DNA from: Ovis canadensis
Lineage: Eukaryota; Chordata; Mammalia; Artiodactyla; Bovidae
Assembly: GCF_042477335.2 (NCBI RefSeq)
Contig: NC_091263.1
Coordinates: forward strand, 17,023,501-17,087,500
Length of the DNA: 64,000 nt
Direction: 5' to 3'
Part shown: positions 21,890-32,480 of the stretch, one piece after another
Layout: every line of letters begins with the position of its first letter
Position numbering within the stretch: the stretch's first letter is position 1
Position numbers and translations under genes: made by a program
The notes under the pieces: generated by a model
Told to the model about the DNA's origin: nothing
The model's input: only the letters and a program-made list of their open reading frames with translations
Databases searched by the model: none

Positions 21890-22420
21890 TTGATTTATCC
21901 AAAACATAATTAATTATCTTTGGCTTAAAATGTACCCTGGGTTGACATGGTACATTTGAATGATAACATTTTATGAATATGCAAAGTGTCTTTGAAAACA
22001 GTAAAAATCAGATAATTCACACCAATGACAAGGAGGCCCAGTACAGATTAGCACATTTCTTGGGAGCGAGGATTAATTGGAAACAAAAAAAAAATGATGC
22101 AAGTTTACGGAATCACCCTGTAAACTGTGCCCAGAGAGACACGCACTGTTGACAAGACTCTTTCAGTAAAGATACCATAACACGTTTGGTAAACAGGATG
22201 TGAGTTACACTAGTCGGAGACCTCATTACAGCTCTTGGCTATGAAATCTTGGTGGAAAAGTGGGGTGAGACTGCTGGGTTTTCTGTGAGAAGTATTGAGT
22301 TTGCGGATTATTAAGGAGGTGAGAAGCAGTAAGCAAGTGGGGTTAGCCGGCACAGCACTTTTCAAATCTCATTCTGTTGCTGGAGACAGTCCTTCATGAT
22401 CCAGATAAGCCCAGGAAATC
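21890..22420. promoter_or_regulatory. Candidate conserved non-coding tract
   Basis: Repeat-free, with AT cores ('cataattaattatctttgg', 'gaggattaattggaaac') and an octamer-like 'gaatatgcaaag'. The make-up suggests a conserved enhancer, but this is inference from composition only. Confidence 0.25.
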
Positions 22421-23479
22421 ATCTTTTAAAATATGATTGTTATCTTGTTTGGTTTGGTTTTGATTTTTCTATACCAGGTGCCACTCCTACCGCAGTAAAA
22501 TATTTTAAAAGAGAGGCATTGGACTCTAGTAGAGAAAAACAAAATGGCTGCTAATAAACAGCCTTGGATGTCACCTTCTCAAGCTTTCCCAACTCTTAAT
22601 AGGCCCACAAGAGAACAGAAAAATTTAAAACCCAGGGAGCAAGGAAATTAAAATCATTTCCTCTACCATGAGCTAAAACTGAGCAATCTGATAGAGAAAA
22701 CAAAATACTTTTTCCTACCTCTACTCGTTAACTCATACCTTTTATTTCTCCATATCAATTATTGGTTTACTCCTTGATTGTTCATTCAGTAAGTACTTTC
22801 TGGACACCTGAGAAGCACACGGTTTACATTTCTGGCAGTTCTACAGGAAAGCTGCGAGTAGTATCTTCTGTATTAGTCAGGGTGGGAGAGATGCTATAAC
22901 AAACAAGACCAGTGTCTCACCGAATGGACACAATCAAGATCAGTTTCTCCCTTGCGCACATCTTCAGTGTAGAAATCGGCTCACAGGCTCTTCCTCCTTA
23001 TTGATCCATCATACTCAGGGTTTCAGGGCCTCCACTGTACACTTCATCAGACCAGCAGCTGGAGGAAAAGGAGCCAAGGACCCTGTGAGCAGGGTTCCAG
23101 GAGCCAAGCATTCAAGGAACACATGTCACTGGGCTCTGTTCTACAGTCAGAGCCCAGTCTCTTGGTCACGGGTAACAGTAATGAGAAATGCGAGAAATGT
23201 GGTCTAAATCTCTTCCTAGGGGATGAATGAAGGGGTTTGGGCAAGAGCTAGCAAGGCTTGGCTGTTCCTGCCTTCAGAAAGCTTACTCTCTCCCCCCACA
23301 CTAGCCTGAAACCGCCAGTGCCATCATGGACGGACACCGCAGGGCCTAAAATAGTCCAACCTCCAGACCACTGTGGGCAGGAAAAGGAAATGTTATCTTG
23401 ATTTAGATATGAGACTAATTGAGAAATTGCTCTCTGCCATCATTTTATTCTTATTAAAATAAGTAAAATATTTTAATCT
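22421..23479. other. Unique sequence with a possible old repeat at 22870-23230
   Basis: 'tctgtattagtcagggtgg' with 'gatgctataacaaacaag' recalls an old eutherian repeat that I cannot classify. No gene is recognised in the rest, which is mixed-composition DNA. Confidence 0.35.
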
Positions 23480-23640
23480 TGTGGAATCTTCTCAACCACT
23501 TTGAAATGAGGTCTTGACACACTGAGATTCAGAGAGCTTAAAATCCTTCTAGAGTGACTGGGATTCCATCTCACAACCCTGAACGCCCATTCTAGTGCTG
23601 TTTCACTGCACCACTGGTCCCCAAACCTGAGTCTTATGGC
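23480..23640 (+). mobile_element. MIR SINE fragment
   Basis: A degenerate MIR core, with 'cactgagattcagagagc' standing for the conserved aaactgaggcacagagag, followed by 'gactgggattccatctc'. Confidence 0.55.
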
Positions 23641-23764
23641 CCCCACTCTCATGCCTCTTACCATCCTGGCATGCTAGTTATTGTTTAAAACATCCATTCA
23701 TCAAAACTTAGGCTCCAATAACCTATGATAAACCATAATGGAAAAGAATATTTTTATAAAAGAA

Positions 23765-23772
23765 TGTGTGTG

Positions 23773-23805
<33 letters not shown>

Positions 23806-23895
23806 GTAGATGTGTAACTGGATCACTTTGCTTTACAGCAGTAATTAATGCAACATTGGAAATCAACTTCACTTTAAAACAACAACAAAAAATCA
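23765..23895 (+). mobile_element. L1 3' end with TA microsatellite
   Basis: A TA/TG run is followed by 'gtgtaactggatcactttgc', then a short A-rich end. This is the terminal part of an artiodactyl L1. Confidence 0.75.
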
Positions 23896-23964
23896 TAGTC
23901 TCAGCCAAAGCAATATTCTCTGTGAGCTAAGATGGGGGATGCCGCATAGACTTGGGTTACCATC

Positions 23965-24120
23965 ATGTTCAATGACTTGCCTTGGAAGCAAACCAAAATC
24001 ATTCTGCTGTTTTTGAGATTGCAACCAAGTACTCCATTTTGGACTCTTTTGCTTGCTGTGAGGTGTTCAGTCTTGCCATCTCCTGCTTGACCACATTCAA
24101 ATTACATGGATTCATGGACC
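23965..24120 (-). mobile_element. BovB endonuclease-region piece, inverted
   Basis: Read antisense, this matches the BovB 5' part: the region encoding a GTWNVRSM-like APE endonuclease N-terminus, and downstream text corresponding to 'tgacttgccttggaagc' and 'tttttgagattgcaacc'. It has an internal deletion near 24058. It lies directly before a sense BovB RT segment, as expected from 5' inversion during target-primed reverse transcription. Confidence 0.65.
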
Positions 24121-25897
24121 TAATGGAAAAGGCCAGTTTTCATTCCAATCCCAAAGAAAGGCAATGCCACAGAATGTCCAAACTCTGCACAATTATGCTC
24201 ATTTCACATGCTAGCAAGGTTATGCTCAAAATCTTTCAAGCTAGGCTTCAGCAGTACCTGAACTGAGAACTTTCAGATGTACAAGCTGGGTGTGGAAGAG
24301 ACAGAGGAACCAGAGATCAAATTACCAACACTAGTTGGACCATGGAGAAAGCAAGGGAGTTAACAGAAAAACTTCTGTTTCATTAACTACATCAAAGCCT
24401 TTGACTGTGTGGATCACAACAAACTGGAAAATTCTTAAAGAGTTAGGGGTACAAGCCATCTTTCCTGCCTCCTGAGAAACCTGTATGCAGGTCAAAAAGG
24501 AACAGTTAGAACTGGATATGAAACAATTGACTTGTTCAAAATTGGGAAAGGAGTATGTCAGGGTTGTATATAGTCATCCAGATCATTTAATTTATGCAGA
24601 GTACATCATGAGAAATGACAAGCTGGATGAATCACAAGCTGGATGAATCACAAGCTGGAATCAAGCTTTCTGGCAGAAATATCAACAATCTCAGATATGC
24701 AGATGATACCACTCTAATGGCAGAAAGTGAAGAGGAACTGAAGGGCCTTTTGATGAGGATGAAAGAGGACAGTGAGAAAGCTGGCTTGAAACTCAACATA
24801 CAAAAAACTAAGATCATGGCATCAAGTTCATGGCATCTATCACTTCATGGCAAATTCAGTTCAGTTCAGCTCAATCGTGTCTGACTCTTTGCCACCCCAT
24901 GGACTGCAGTATGCCAGGCCTCTCTGTCCATCACTAACTCCCTTAGCTTGCTCAACCTCGTTCATCAAGTCAGTGATGCCATCCAAACATCTCATCCTCT
25001 GTTATTCCTTTCTCCTCCTGCCTTCTATCTTTCCTAGCATCAGGGTCTTTTCAAATGAGTCAGTTCTTTGCATCAGGTGGCCAAAGTATTGGAGTTTCGG
25101 CTTCAGCATCAGTCCTTCCAATGAATATACAGGACTGATTTCCTCTAGGATGGACTGGTGGGACCTCCTTGCAGTCCAAGGGACTCTCAAGAGTCTTCTC
25201 CAACACCATAGTTCAAAAGCATCAATTCTTCAGCACTCAGCTTTCTTTATGGTCCAACTCTCACATCCATCGAAGAGGGAAAAGTGGAAACAGTGACAGA
25301 TTGTATTTTCTTGGGCTCCAAAAGCACTGCAGATGGTGACTGCAGCCACAAAATTAAAAGATGCTTACTCTTTGGAAGGAAAGCTATGACAAACCTAGAC
25401 AGTGTATTAAAAAGCAGAGACATCACTTTGCCAACAAAGGCCCATATAGTCAAAGGTATGGTTTTTCCAGTAATCATGTATGGATGTGAGTGTTGGACCA
25501 TAAAGAAAGCTAAGCACCAAAGAATTGATGTTTTTGAATTGCGGTGTTAGAGAAGACTCTTGAGAGTCCCTCGGACTACAAGGAGATCAAACCAGTTGAT
25601 CCTAAAGGAAATCAACCCTGAATTTTCACTGGAAAGATTGTTGCTGAAGCTGAAGCTCCAATATTTCAGGCACCCGATGCAGGGTCAATTCATTGGAAAA
25701 GACCTTGATGCTAGGAAAAACTCAGGGCAAAAGGAGAAGGGGATGGCAATGGATGAGATGGTTAGATAACATTACTGACCCAATGGACAAAATTTGAGCA
25801 AACTCCAGGGAATAGTGAAGGATAGAGGAGCCTGGTGTGCTATAGTCCATGAGGTCACAAAGAGTCAGACATAACTTAATGACTGAACAATAACAAG
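24121..25897 (+). mobile_element. BovB LINE, sense, split by an antisense BovB
   Basis: Sense RT segment from FHSNPKERQCHRMSK-like sequence through the LRYADD motif (frame 24615-24884) to about 24853. It resumes at 25275 with VETVTDCIFLGSKSTADGDC and runs to an older-type tail (ctgaacaataacaag). The intervening 24854-25270 is an antisense BovB 3' end. The copy is diverged and has many stops. A 16-bp unit (caagctggatgaatca) is tandemly repeated at 24619-24650. Confidence 0.9.
24854..25270 (-). mobile_element. BovB LINE 3' end nested in another BovB
   Basis: Antisense 3' end starting with the tail (ttcagttcagttcagc) and truncated at the SWTIKKAEH region. The sequences either side are contiguous parts of one sense BovB, so this is an insertion. 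I could not identify a clear target-site duplication. Confidence 0.88.
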
Positions 25898-26371
25898 ATG
25901 TGGATACCATATTTTCTAGTACATATATTATCAGTGGTCAACATCTCACACCTAGGGAATCACTTAATTTCCTTTATCCTCATATTTGTCTTAATGATGA
26001 TAACCTGATAAGTAATTCTGGGCAAAGACAAAAAAAAAAAAAAAACAGGATTGATGGCTCTATAACACTTTCTCTCTGGCGTTTGCCTTTAAAAAAAAAC
26101 ATATACTGGGTTTAACCCAGAGATAAGGCTTTCTAAGATGACATCCTTCAAATTACACCACCATGAGTTTTCATTTTAGAGCCATGGGAATGACTAAAAT
26201 TAAAAAGACAATTTTAAAAACGCAACTACAAATTCAATCAATTGTGACTTAAAAATTTTGAAAAAATAATTCCAGAAAGTTCTAAAAGGCAAAACTTGAG
26301 TTTGCCACAGACCAGGAACTATTTCAATAGCATTTACATTGTACTTATAGCTATTTACATGGTATAGTGCA
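25898..26371. other. AT-rich unique sequence with poly-A runs
   Basis: Contains A-runs at about 26030-26045 and 26090-26099. No gene or named repeat is recognised. Confidence 0.35.
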
Positions 26372-26582
26372 TAGTGAAGTTGCTCAGTCATGTCTGACTC
26401 TTAGCGACCCCATGGACTATAGCCTACCACGCTCCTCCTCTGTCCATGGGATTTTCCAGGCAAGAGTACTGGAGCTGGTTGCCATTTTCTTCTCCAGATG
26501 ATCTTCCCAACCCAGGGACTGAACCTGAGTCTCCCACATTGTAAGCAGACACTTTACCATCTGAGCCACCAGGGAAGTCACT
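26372..26582 (-). mobile_element. Bov-tA SINE
   Basis: Full-length antisense copy: 'gttgctcagtcatgtctg' module, body, antisense box B 'gggactgaacctgag', and tRNA-like head 'ctgagccaccagggaag'. Confidence 0.9.
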
Positions 26583-26599
26583 TACACTATATTAGGTAT

Positions 26600-26765
26600 T
26601 ATAAGTAATCTAGAGATGATTTAAAGCATACAGAAGGATGTACATAAGTTACACGTAAATATGTCACATTTTGTATAAGGGACTTGAGCACCCACGAACT
26701 GTGGTGTCCACAGGGGTCCTGGAATCAACCAGCCTCAGCCCTGGATGCTGAGGGACGACTGTGTG
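26600..26765 (-). mobile_element. MER2-like Tigger DNA transposon end
   Basis: 'tctagagatgatttaaagc', 'aagggacttgagcaccc', 'ggggtcctggaatcaacc' and the terminal 'gagggacgactgtg' match the MER2/Tigger1 terminal region, with the inverted terminal repeat at about 26762. Confidence 0.75.
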
Positions 26766-27004
26766 CCTGTGGCTTCATCCTGACTCAAGAACTTAGCAAC
26801 CTGCCTTCTGCATTCCCCAAGTCTCATTCGCTGTCTATCCACACCCCTTGATTATATGGAGTCTCAGTTACCTCAAAAGAAACTTTATATTGCAATGAGT
26901 ATTCCATTTTATAGGCAGCTAAGCAGAGGCTTAAACTTGCATTCAGTTGAAATAGTTATAGAATAATTGACTAAATTATCCATGCAGCATGAAAAGATTT
27001 CAAT
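26766..27004. other. Unique sequence, nothing recognised
   Basis: Short interval without a recognisable element. Confidence 0.35.
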
Positions 27005-27212
27005 ATAGCGAGTCATTAGAGAAATGCAAATCCAAACTACAATAAGCTTATCACCTCACACCAGTCAGACTGGCCTTCATCAAAATTCAACAAACAATAA
27101 ATGCTGGAGAGGGTATGGAGAACAGGGAATCCTCTTATACTGCTGGTATAAATGTAAATTGGTATAGCCATTATGGAAAACAGCATGGAGGGTCCTTAAA
27201 AAACTAAAAATA

Positions 27213-28381
27213 AGGACTTCCCTGGTGGTCCAGTGGTTAAGAAACTGCCATATAATGCAGGGGACAAGGTCCTATCTCTGGTCAGGGAACTGGGGTTCCA
27301 CAATCCCCGACCACTAAAGAGGTCCTTAAACCTGTATGCAGGTCAGGAAGCAACAGTTAGAACTGGACATGGAACAACAGACTGGTTCCAAATAGGAAAA
27401 GGAGTCCATCAAGGCTGTATATTGTCACCCTGCTTATTTAACTTCTATGCAGAGTACATCATGAGAAATGCTGGACTGGAGGAAGAACAAGCTGGAATCA
27501 AGAAATATCAATAACCTCAGATATGCAGATGACACCACCCTTATGGCAGAAAGTGAAGAGGAACTCAAAAGCCTCTTGATGAAAGTGAAAGTGAAGAGTG
27601 AAAAAGTTGGCTTAAAGCTTAATATTCAGAAAATGAAGCTCATGACATCTGGTCCCATCACTTCATGGCAAATAGATGGGGAAACAGTGGAAACTGTGGC
27701 TGACTTTATATTTTGGGGCTCCAAAATCACTGCAGATGGTGATTGCAGCCATGAAATTAAAAGATGCTTACTCCTTGGAAGGAAATTATGACCAACCTAG
27801 ACAGCATATTGAAAAGCAGAGACATTACTTTGCCAACAAAGGTCCATCTAGTCAAGGCTATGGTTTTTCCAGTGGTCATGTATGGATGTGACAGTTGGAC
27901 TATAAAGAAAGCTGAGCGCCGAAGAATTGATGCTTTTGAACTGTGGTGTTGGAGAAGACTCTTGAGAGTCCCTTGGACTGCAAGGAGATCCAACCAGTCC
28001 ATCCTAAAGGAGATCAGTCCTGGGTGTTCATTGGCAGTACTGATGTTGAAGCTGAAACTCCAATACTTTGGCCATCTGATGCGAAGAGCTGACTCATATG
28101 AAAAGACCCTGATGCTGGGAAAGATTGAGGGCAGGAGGAGAAGGGGATGACAGAGGATGAGATGGTTGGATGACATCACTGACTCAATGGAGATGGGTTT
28201 GGGTGAACTCCAGGAGTTGGTGATGGACAGGGAGGCCTGGCGTGCTGCAGTTCATGGGGTCACAAAGAGTCAGACATGACTGACCGACTGAACTGAACTG
28301 ACTATACCTAAATGAAAGATCCTGCGTGACAAAACTAAGACCTGATGGAGCCAAATAACTAAAAATTTAAAAAAAAAAAAC
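27213..28381 (+). mobile_element. tRNA-type SINE in L1, itself split by BovB
   Basis: The head 'aggacttccctggtggtcc' to about 27323 and the tail 'gaaagatcctgcgtgac', 'actaagacctgatggagcc' plus A-run at 28307-28381 are two halves of one CHR/ART-type SINE. The duplication ctaaaaata at 27204-27212 and 28382-28390 marks its insertion into the L1. The BovB lies inside it. Confidence 0.85.
27324..28306 (+). mobile_element. BovB LINE nested inside a SINE
   Basis: Sense, 5'-truncated at LYAGQEATVRTGHGTTDWFQ. The RT motif LRYADD is intact. Frames are open at 27233-27514, 27468-27791 and 27764-28150, separated by frameshifts. The tail ends 'gaccgactgaactgaac'. Confidence 0.93.
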
Positions 28382-28823
28382 CTAAAAATAGAGTTACCAT
28401 ATGATTCAGCAATCCTATTCTTGGGCATATATCTGGAGAAAGTCAGAATTTGAAAAGAGATATGCACCCCAGTGTTCACAGCAGAACTACTTACAATAGC
28501 CATGCCATGAAAGCAACCAACATGTCCATCAACAAAGGATTAGATAAAGAAAATGCAGCACCTGTATAGAATGGAATGCCACCCAACCGTACGAAAGAAT
28601 GAAATAATGCCATTTGCAGCAACATGACGCACCTAGAGATCATCATACTGAGTGAAGTCAGTCAGAGAAAGACGAACAGCATACAACTTATACAGGAAGT
28701 CTAAAAAGATGATACAAATGAACTTACTCATGAAACAGAAACAGACTCACAGACTTCAAAGAGAAACTTACGGTGACCAAAGGGGAAAGGTCATGGGGAG
28801 GAATAAATTTGGAGTTTGGGATT

Positions 28824-28824
<1 letters not shown>

Positions 28825-28869
<45 letters not shown>
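28825..28869 (+). repeat. (AT)n microsatellite
   Basis: About 22 AT dinucleotides within the L1 3' UTR, directly preceding a BovB insertion. Confidence 0.95.
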
Positions 28870-28872
<3 letters not shown>

Positions 28873-29312
28873 TTTCCAGTAGTCACGTATGGATGTGAGA
28901 GTTGGACTGTGAAGAAGGCTGAGCGCTGAAGAATTGATGCGTTTGAACTGTGGTGTTGGAGAAGACTCTTGAGAGTCCCTTGGACTGCAAGGAGGTCTAA
29001 CTAGTCCATTCTGAAGGAGATCAGCCCTGGGTGTTCTTTGGAAGGACTGATGCTAAAGCTGATACTCCAGTACTTTGGCCAACTCACAAGAAGAGTTGAC
29101 TCATTGGAAAAGACTCTGATGCTGGGAGGGATTGGGGGCGGGAGGAGAAGGGGATGACCGAGGATGGGATGGCTGGATGGCATCACTGACTTGATGGACG
29201 TGAGTCTGAGTGAACTCTGGGAGTTGGTGATGGACAGGGAGGCCTGGCGTGCTGCAATTCATGGGGTCACAAAGAGTTAGACACAACTGAGCGACTGAAC
29301 TGAAGTGAACTG
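28870..29312 (+). mobile_element. BovB LINE 3' end nested in L1 3' UTR
   Basis: Starts at the VTYGCESWTVKKAE region and ends with 'gagcgactgaactgaag'. The L1 3' UTR resumes right after it. 'atacat' at both edges may be a short target duplication. Confidence 0.9.
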
Positions 29313-29475
29313 ATACATACTCCTGTATATAAAATAGACAATCAACGAGGACTTACTCAATATTCCGTAATAACCAATGTGGGAAAAGAATCTGAAAATT
29401 GATATATATATTCATATATGTATAATTGAATCACTTTTCTATACTCCTGAAACTAACACAACACGGTAAATCAAC

Positions 29476-29606
29476 TGTGAAAGAGAAGAGTGTTAGTCGC
29501 TCAGACGTGGCCAACTCTTTAAGACCCCATGGTCTGTGGAACTGTCTAGACAAAGATACTGGAGTGGGTTGCCATTCCCTTCTCCAGGGGATCTTCCCAA
29601 TCCATA
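29476..29606 (-). mobile_element. Bov-tA SINE fragment nested in the L1 end
   Basis: 'tgttagtcgctcagacgtgg', then 'ctggagtgggttgccattcc' and 'ggggatcttcccaatcc'. It splits the last bases of the L1 (aaatcaact before, actgcaatagaaaat after). Confidence 0.85.
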
Positions 29607-29640
29607 CACTGCAATAGAAAATAAAAATTAAAGTAAATAA

Positions 29641-30779
29641 ATAGTGCAGGAAGGTCTGTCCTACTGGCCTAAGGACATCACTAGATTCCTGCTGGAGGCT
29701 GAAGACCGAAGTCCAGAATACACTTGCTCTCCTGTCAAAGCCCCTTCCCAGTGAGCCCCACCCACTGTCTCCATGCCCCTGTGTAGTCTGCTTAGAGGCT
29801 GGGCTGGCCTGGGCCCGTGACTCCCTTTAGCTGATGGGATGCGGAAGGGAAGGCACGACAGTGCCGAGGCACGGCAGCCTGAGTCACCATATGAGACGTC
29901 CAGCTGCTCTGCAGACGCCCATGCAAAGGCCAACGTCAGCAGAGAAGGGAAAGCGAAACCTCCCTCAGCCCCTGCCCGCCAAGCCCAGCTTGGGCACCCT
30001 TGCCGAGGTGCCAGTCAGACCTGGAGTGAAGGACCCTGGATGCCCAGCCCCATCCTAACCCGGCGCAGCTTCAAGCAGAGCCCAGTGAGGCCAGCAGAAG
30101 AGCATCTGACGAGGCCCATTCAACCAGAGAAACAGCCCTACGTATCAGGTCAGGGTTGGACAGGCCACAGAGGGCTCCAGTCATTCAAGGGTCCCGTCTT
30201 TGGGGTGCCAGCTCCCAGAGCACACAGAATAAGGAGACGCCTTTCAGTGTAAGCCACCAAATGCTGGAGTGGTTTCCATGTAACCAGAGCGCAGGGTGAA
30301 GCGGAAACGGGGGGTGAAGACGAGGACTCGCCCAGTGACTTCGTTCCAGGGTTGGGTTCTCTGTTTTGTTCAGTGGATGTCTCTGAGCAGAGCCTCTGCC
30401 ATCTTGATACACTAAGATTCTTAAATGATTTCATGGGGAAGGATTTTAGTCCTTCGTGACACCTGGGGATGTAAAGAGTGTTTGTCTGTAGTTGGCATTT
30501 TTTTCATCTAGACGGGAGCTTCCTTGGAACCTGCAGCAAAGAATGGAGATAAAAGCAGCCTTCCAGTCCCACATATCTGTCTCCATGCCCAAAAGCACAG
30601 AAACCCGTGAATTTCACAGACACGAGGCTCTCTGAATCAGGCCTTCAATCCAGTGAAGCGTCTGGAAGAGGAAAATAAAGCGTGCTCACAGGGGCTCATG
30701 AAATCCTAACGGTAACCACCCTACCCCTATCCCTGAACTCCTTCCTCTTCCCTTTTTATTTTTTCAGCTGTGAAGAGCA
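29641..30779. other. GC-richer sequence, possible old LTR, no gene
   Basis: Overlapping frames of 60-137 codons lie on both strands at 29661-30434 with no protein family. 'gtaagccaccaaatgctgg' at about 30250 is reminiscent of MaLR/MLT LTR ends, so part may be an ancient LTR. I could not place its borders. Confidence 0.35.
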
Positions 30780-31770
30780 CCTGCCATGAGCGGTGGTGGT
30801 TCCTCTTTTCATATTGTCTGACAGTAGCAGTTGGATCAGGCTGGAGCCAGTGTGACTGAGAGGCAGGCTCCCCGCTTCCACAAAGCTGAATTTAATAAGC
30901 TGCGAACAGCATGCCAAGATGGAGACCTCCCTCCCCATCACTTATCCTGACACCAGCCCCTCGGCGGGGGGCGCCTTGCTGCAGTAATCTGGGTGAGGCC
31001 GACCAAGCGTCCCGCTTACAAGTTCAATATAATGGAACAGCAGGGGGCGAAGGGCTGGCAAAAAAGCTTAGCGAAGTTAAAGCCTATTACGCTATGCTTG
31101 AGGAAAAATGAGTCACAGAATATTACACCCAGAGCAAGACTTGAACCTGCCAAGGGCGGCAGCGACACGGGCTCAGCCTGGTTCCCTAGCGGTGCATTCA
31201 CGATTCTGCAGTCCAGGGTGATGCGGGTTTTAGTGTCTTGAATCCTGATGGAAATACATATGCAAATTCCCCCTGAAGCCCACCCCTCCCTCAGTCTAAC
31301 AGGCAAAATGACTGCACGCTGCATGTGTCAAAGAAAATGATGCCTTTTTAATCTGCCTTTAGTGGCAAGCAGAAGGCAAGAACCTGGACAGAAATCTTTC
31401 AGCTGCATACTGTGGTCTTTGTTGTTTTTTGATGCCTCTCATGATGCTGAATTTAAAACTAGTGGGAGAATTAAGATGCAAATAGTCTCTGAGTTAATTT
31501 GAATATCAGCTTTCCAATATAAGTGAGTTCTAACACACACTCTTCAACGCAAGTGAATCAAATCCAGCTCTAGGACTCGGATTTGCCTCATGCCTTCAAT
31601 CAGCCACTGCTCTGGACCCAGTCTTGTCTCCATCTAACTAAAAAGCTGAGCATTTTTGAAAGAACGACAATAGAACTAAGACTTGTGATTTAATTTTCTG
31701 CTCCCCCTAGACCAGCTGCTACAGGGTCTCATGACGACAATGGCCAGTCCAATCAGGTGGGGTGCACACA
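30780..31770. promoter_or_regulatory. Candidate regulatory tract, repeat-free
   Basis: About 1 kb without recognisable repeats. A GC-rich core (30940-31050) with CTCF-like motifs is followed by AT-rich DNA with 'aaatacatatgcaaattcc' (octamer-like) and 'ctgagttaatttgaat'. Absence of old repeats plus this composition suggests constraint, which is inference only. Confidence 0.3.
31035..31051 (+). promoter_or_regulatory. CTCF-like motif
   Basis: 'gaacagcagggggcgaa' agrees with the core of the CTCF consensus (a CAGCAGGGGGCG-type core). A weaker G-rich neighbour lies at 30955-30977 (cggcggggggcgcc). A motif match alone does not establish binding. Confidence 0.35.
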
Positions 31771-32302
31771 TGTCATTATATACCATATAATGTCAAATCC
31801 CATAGGATTTAATGCTAACAGCGACCTCGCATGTAAGCTCTGAACTCTGAATGAAAATGATGCGTCAACACATATTCTTCAACTACAGCAAAGGTATTAC
31901 ACCGATAGAGCATGTTAATAGGAGGGGAGGCTGTGCTCGTGTGAGGACAGGGGTATACGGTAAATGTCCATATTTTCCCTTTAATTTTCCTGTGAACCTA
32001 AAACTGCTTTAAAAAAAATAAAATCTACTTAAAATTTTTTATAGAACTGTACACACATTTAAAAAATTACTACATGTAAGTTTTATATATAACTGGGAAA
32101 GAAGGGAAGGAGGAAGGAAAGACAGAAGTGGGGAAAGAAGCTAGCTTTGCGATTAGAAGGTGAACAACAAGTTGTTAGATCCACGGGGGACTTACCCTCT
32201 CCTCAGTCTCCCAATACAACCTTGAAAATCGAAAGATCACAAAACAGCATGACTGAGGGGGAGACAATCACTCTGCTACATTCGCAAATCCTGCCAGGTG
32301 GA
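31771..32302. other. Unique sequence, nothing recognised
   Basis: AT-rich on the left, with A-rich runs near 32010 and a purine-rich GGAA-type tract at 32095-32135. No gene is recognised. Confidence 0.35.
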
Positions 32303-32404
32303 CGCGTGCTGTCCTCGTTTTATAGACAAGGAGCCCATGGAACAGTGGGTGAAGGACTGCAGTCCTTTGGTAGCTGCTGAATCTGTGAGTTGAAGCCAGG
32401 TCTA
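32303..32404 (+). mobile_element. MIR SINE fragment
   Basis: 'cctcgttttatagacaagg', then 'gaatctgtgagttgaagcc' and 'aggtct' follow the MIR core layout (tttacagatgaggaaactg, aacccaggtct). Confidence 0.55.
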
Positions 32405-32480
32405 TGCGCTCCTGGTGGTCTACAGTCCACCGGGGTGTAAAGAGTCAGACACAACTGAGCGACTAACACTTTCACTTTCT
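32405..32480 (+). mobile_element. Bov-tA SINE 3' fragment
   Basis: 'tggtctacagtccaccgggg', then 'gtaaagagtcagacacaac' and 'tgagcgactaacact' is the 3' module only. Confidence 0.85.

Larger units (their letters stand above)
27005..29640 (+). mobile_element. L1 ORF2 3' end and 3' UTR, dispersed by nested insertions
   Basis: Four pieces read in order: 27005-27212 (ORF2 end, 'atgctggagagggtatgg'), 28382-28869 ('ctaaaaatagagttaccat' through the 3' UTR to an AT run), 29313-29475 ('gtaataaccaatgtgggaa', 'cctgaaactaacacaac') and 29607-29640 (A-rich end). The gaps are filled by a SINE holding a BovB, by a second BovB, and by another SINE. Confidence 0.88.

Noticed and set aside
28825..28869. Long AT palindrome as a replication origin or cruciform signal
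   Set aside because: It is a plain AT microsatellite inside an L1 3' UTR, where such runs commonly expand.
29839..30252. 137-codon plus-strand frame in GC-rich DNA
   Set aside because: Overlapping open frames exist on both strands, composition is low in information, and no domain or splice context supports it. It may be part of an old LTR.
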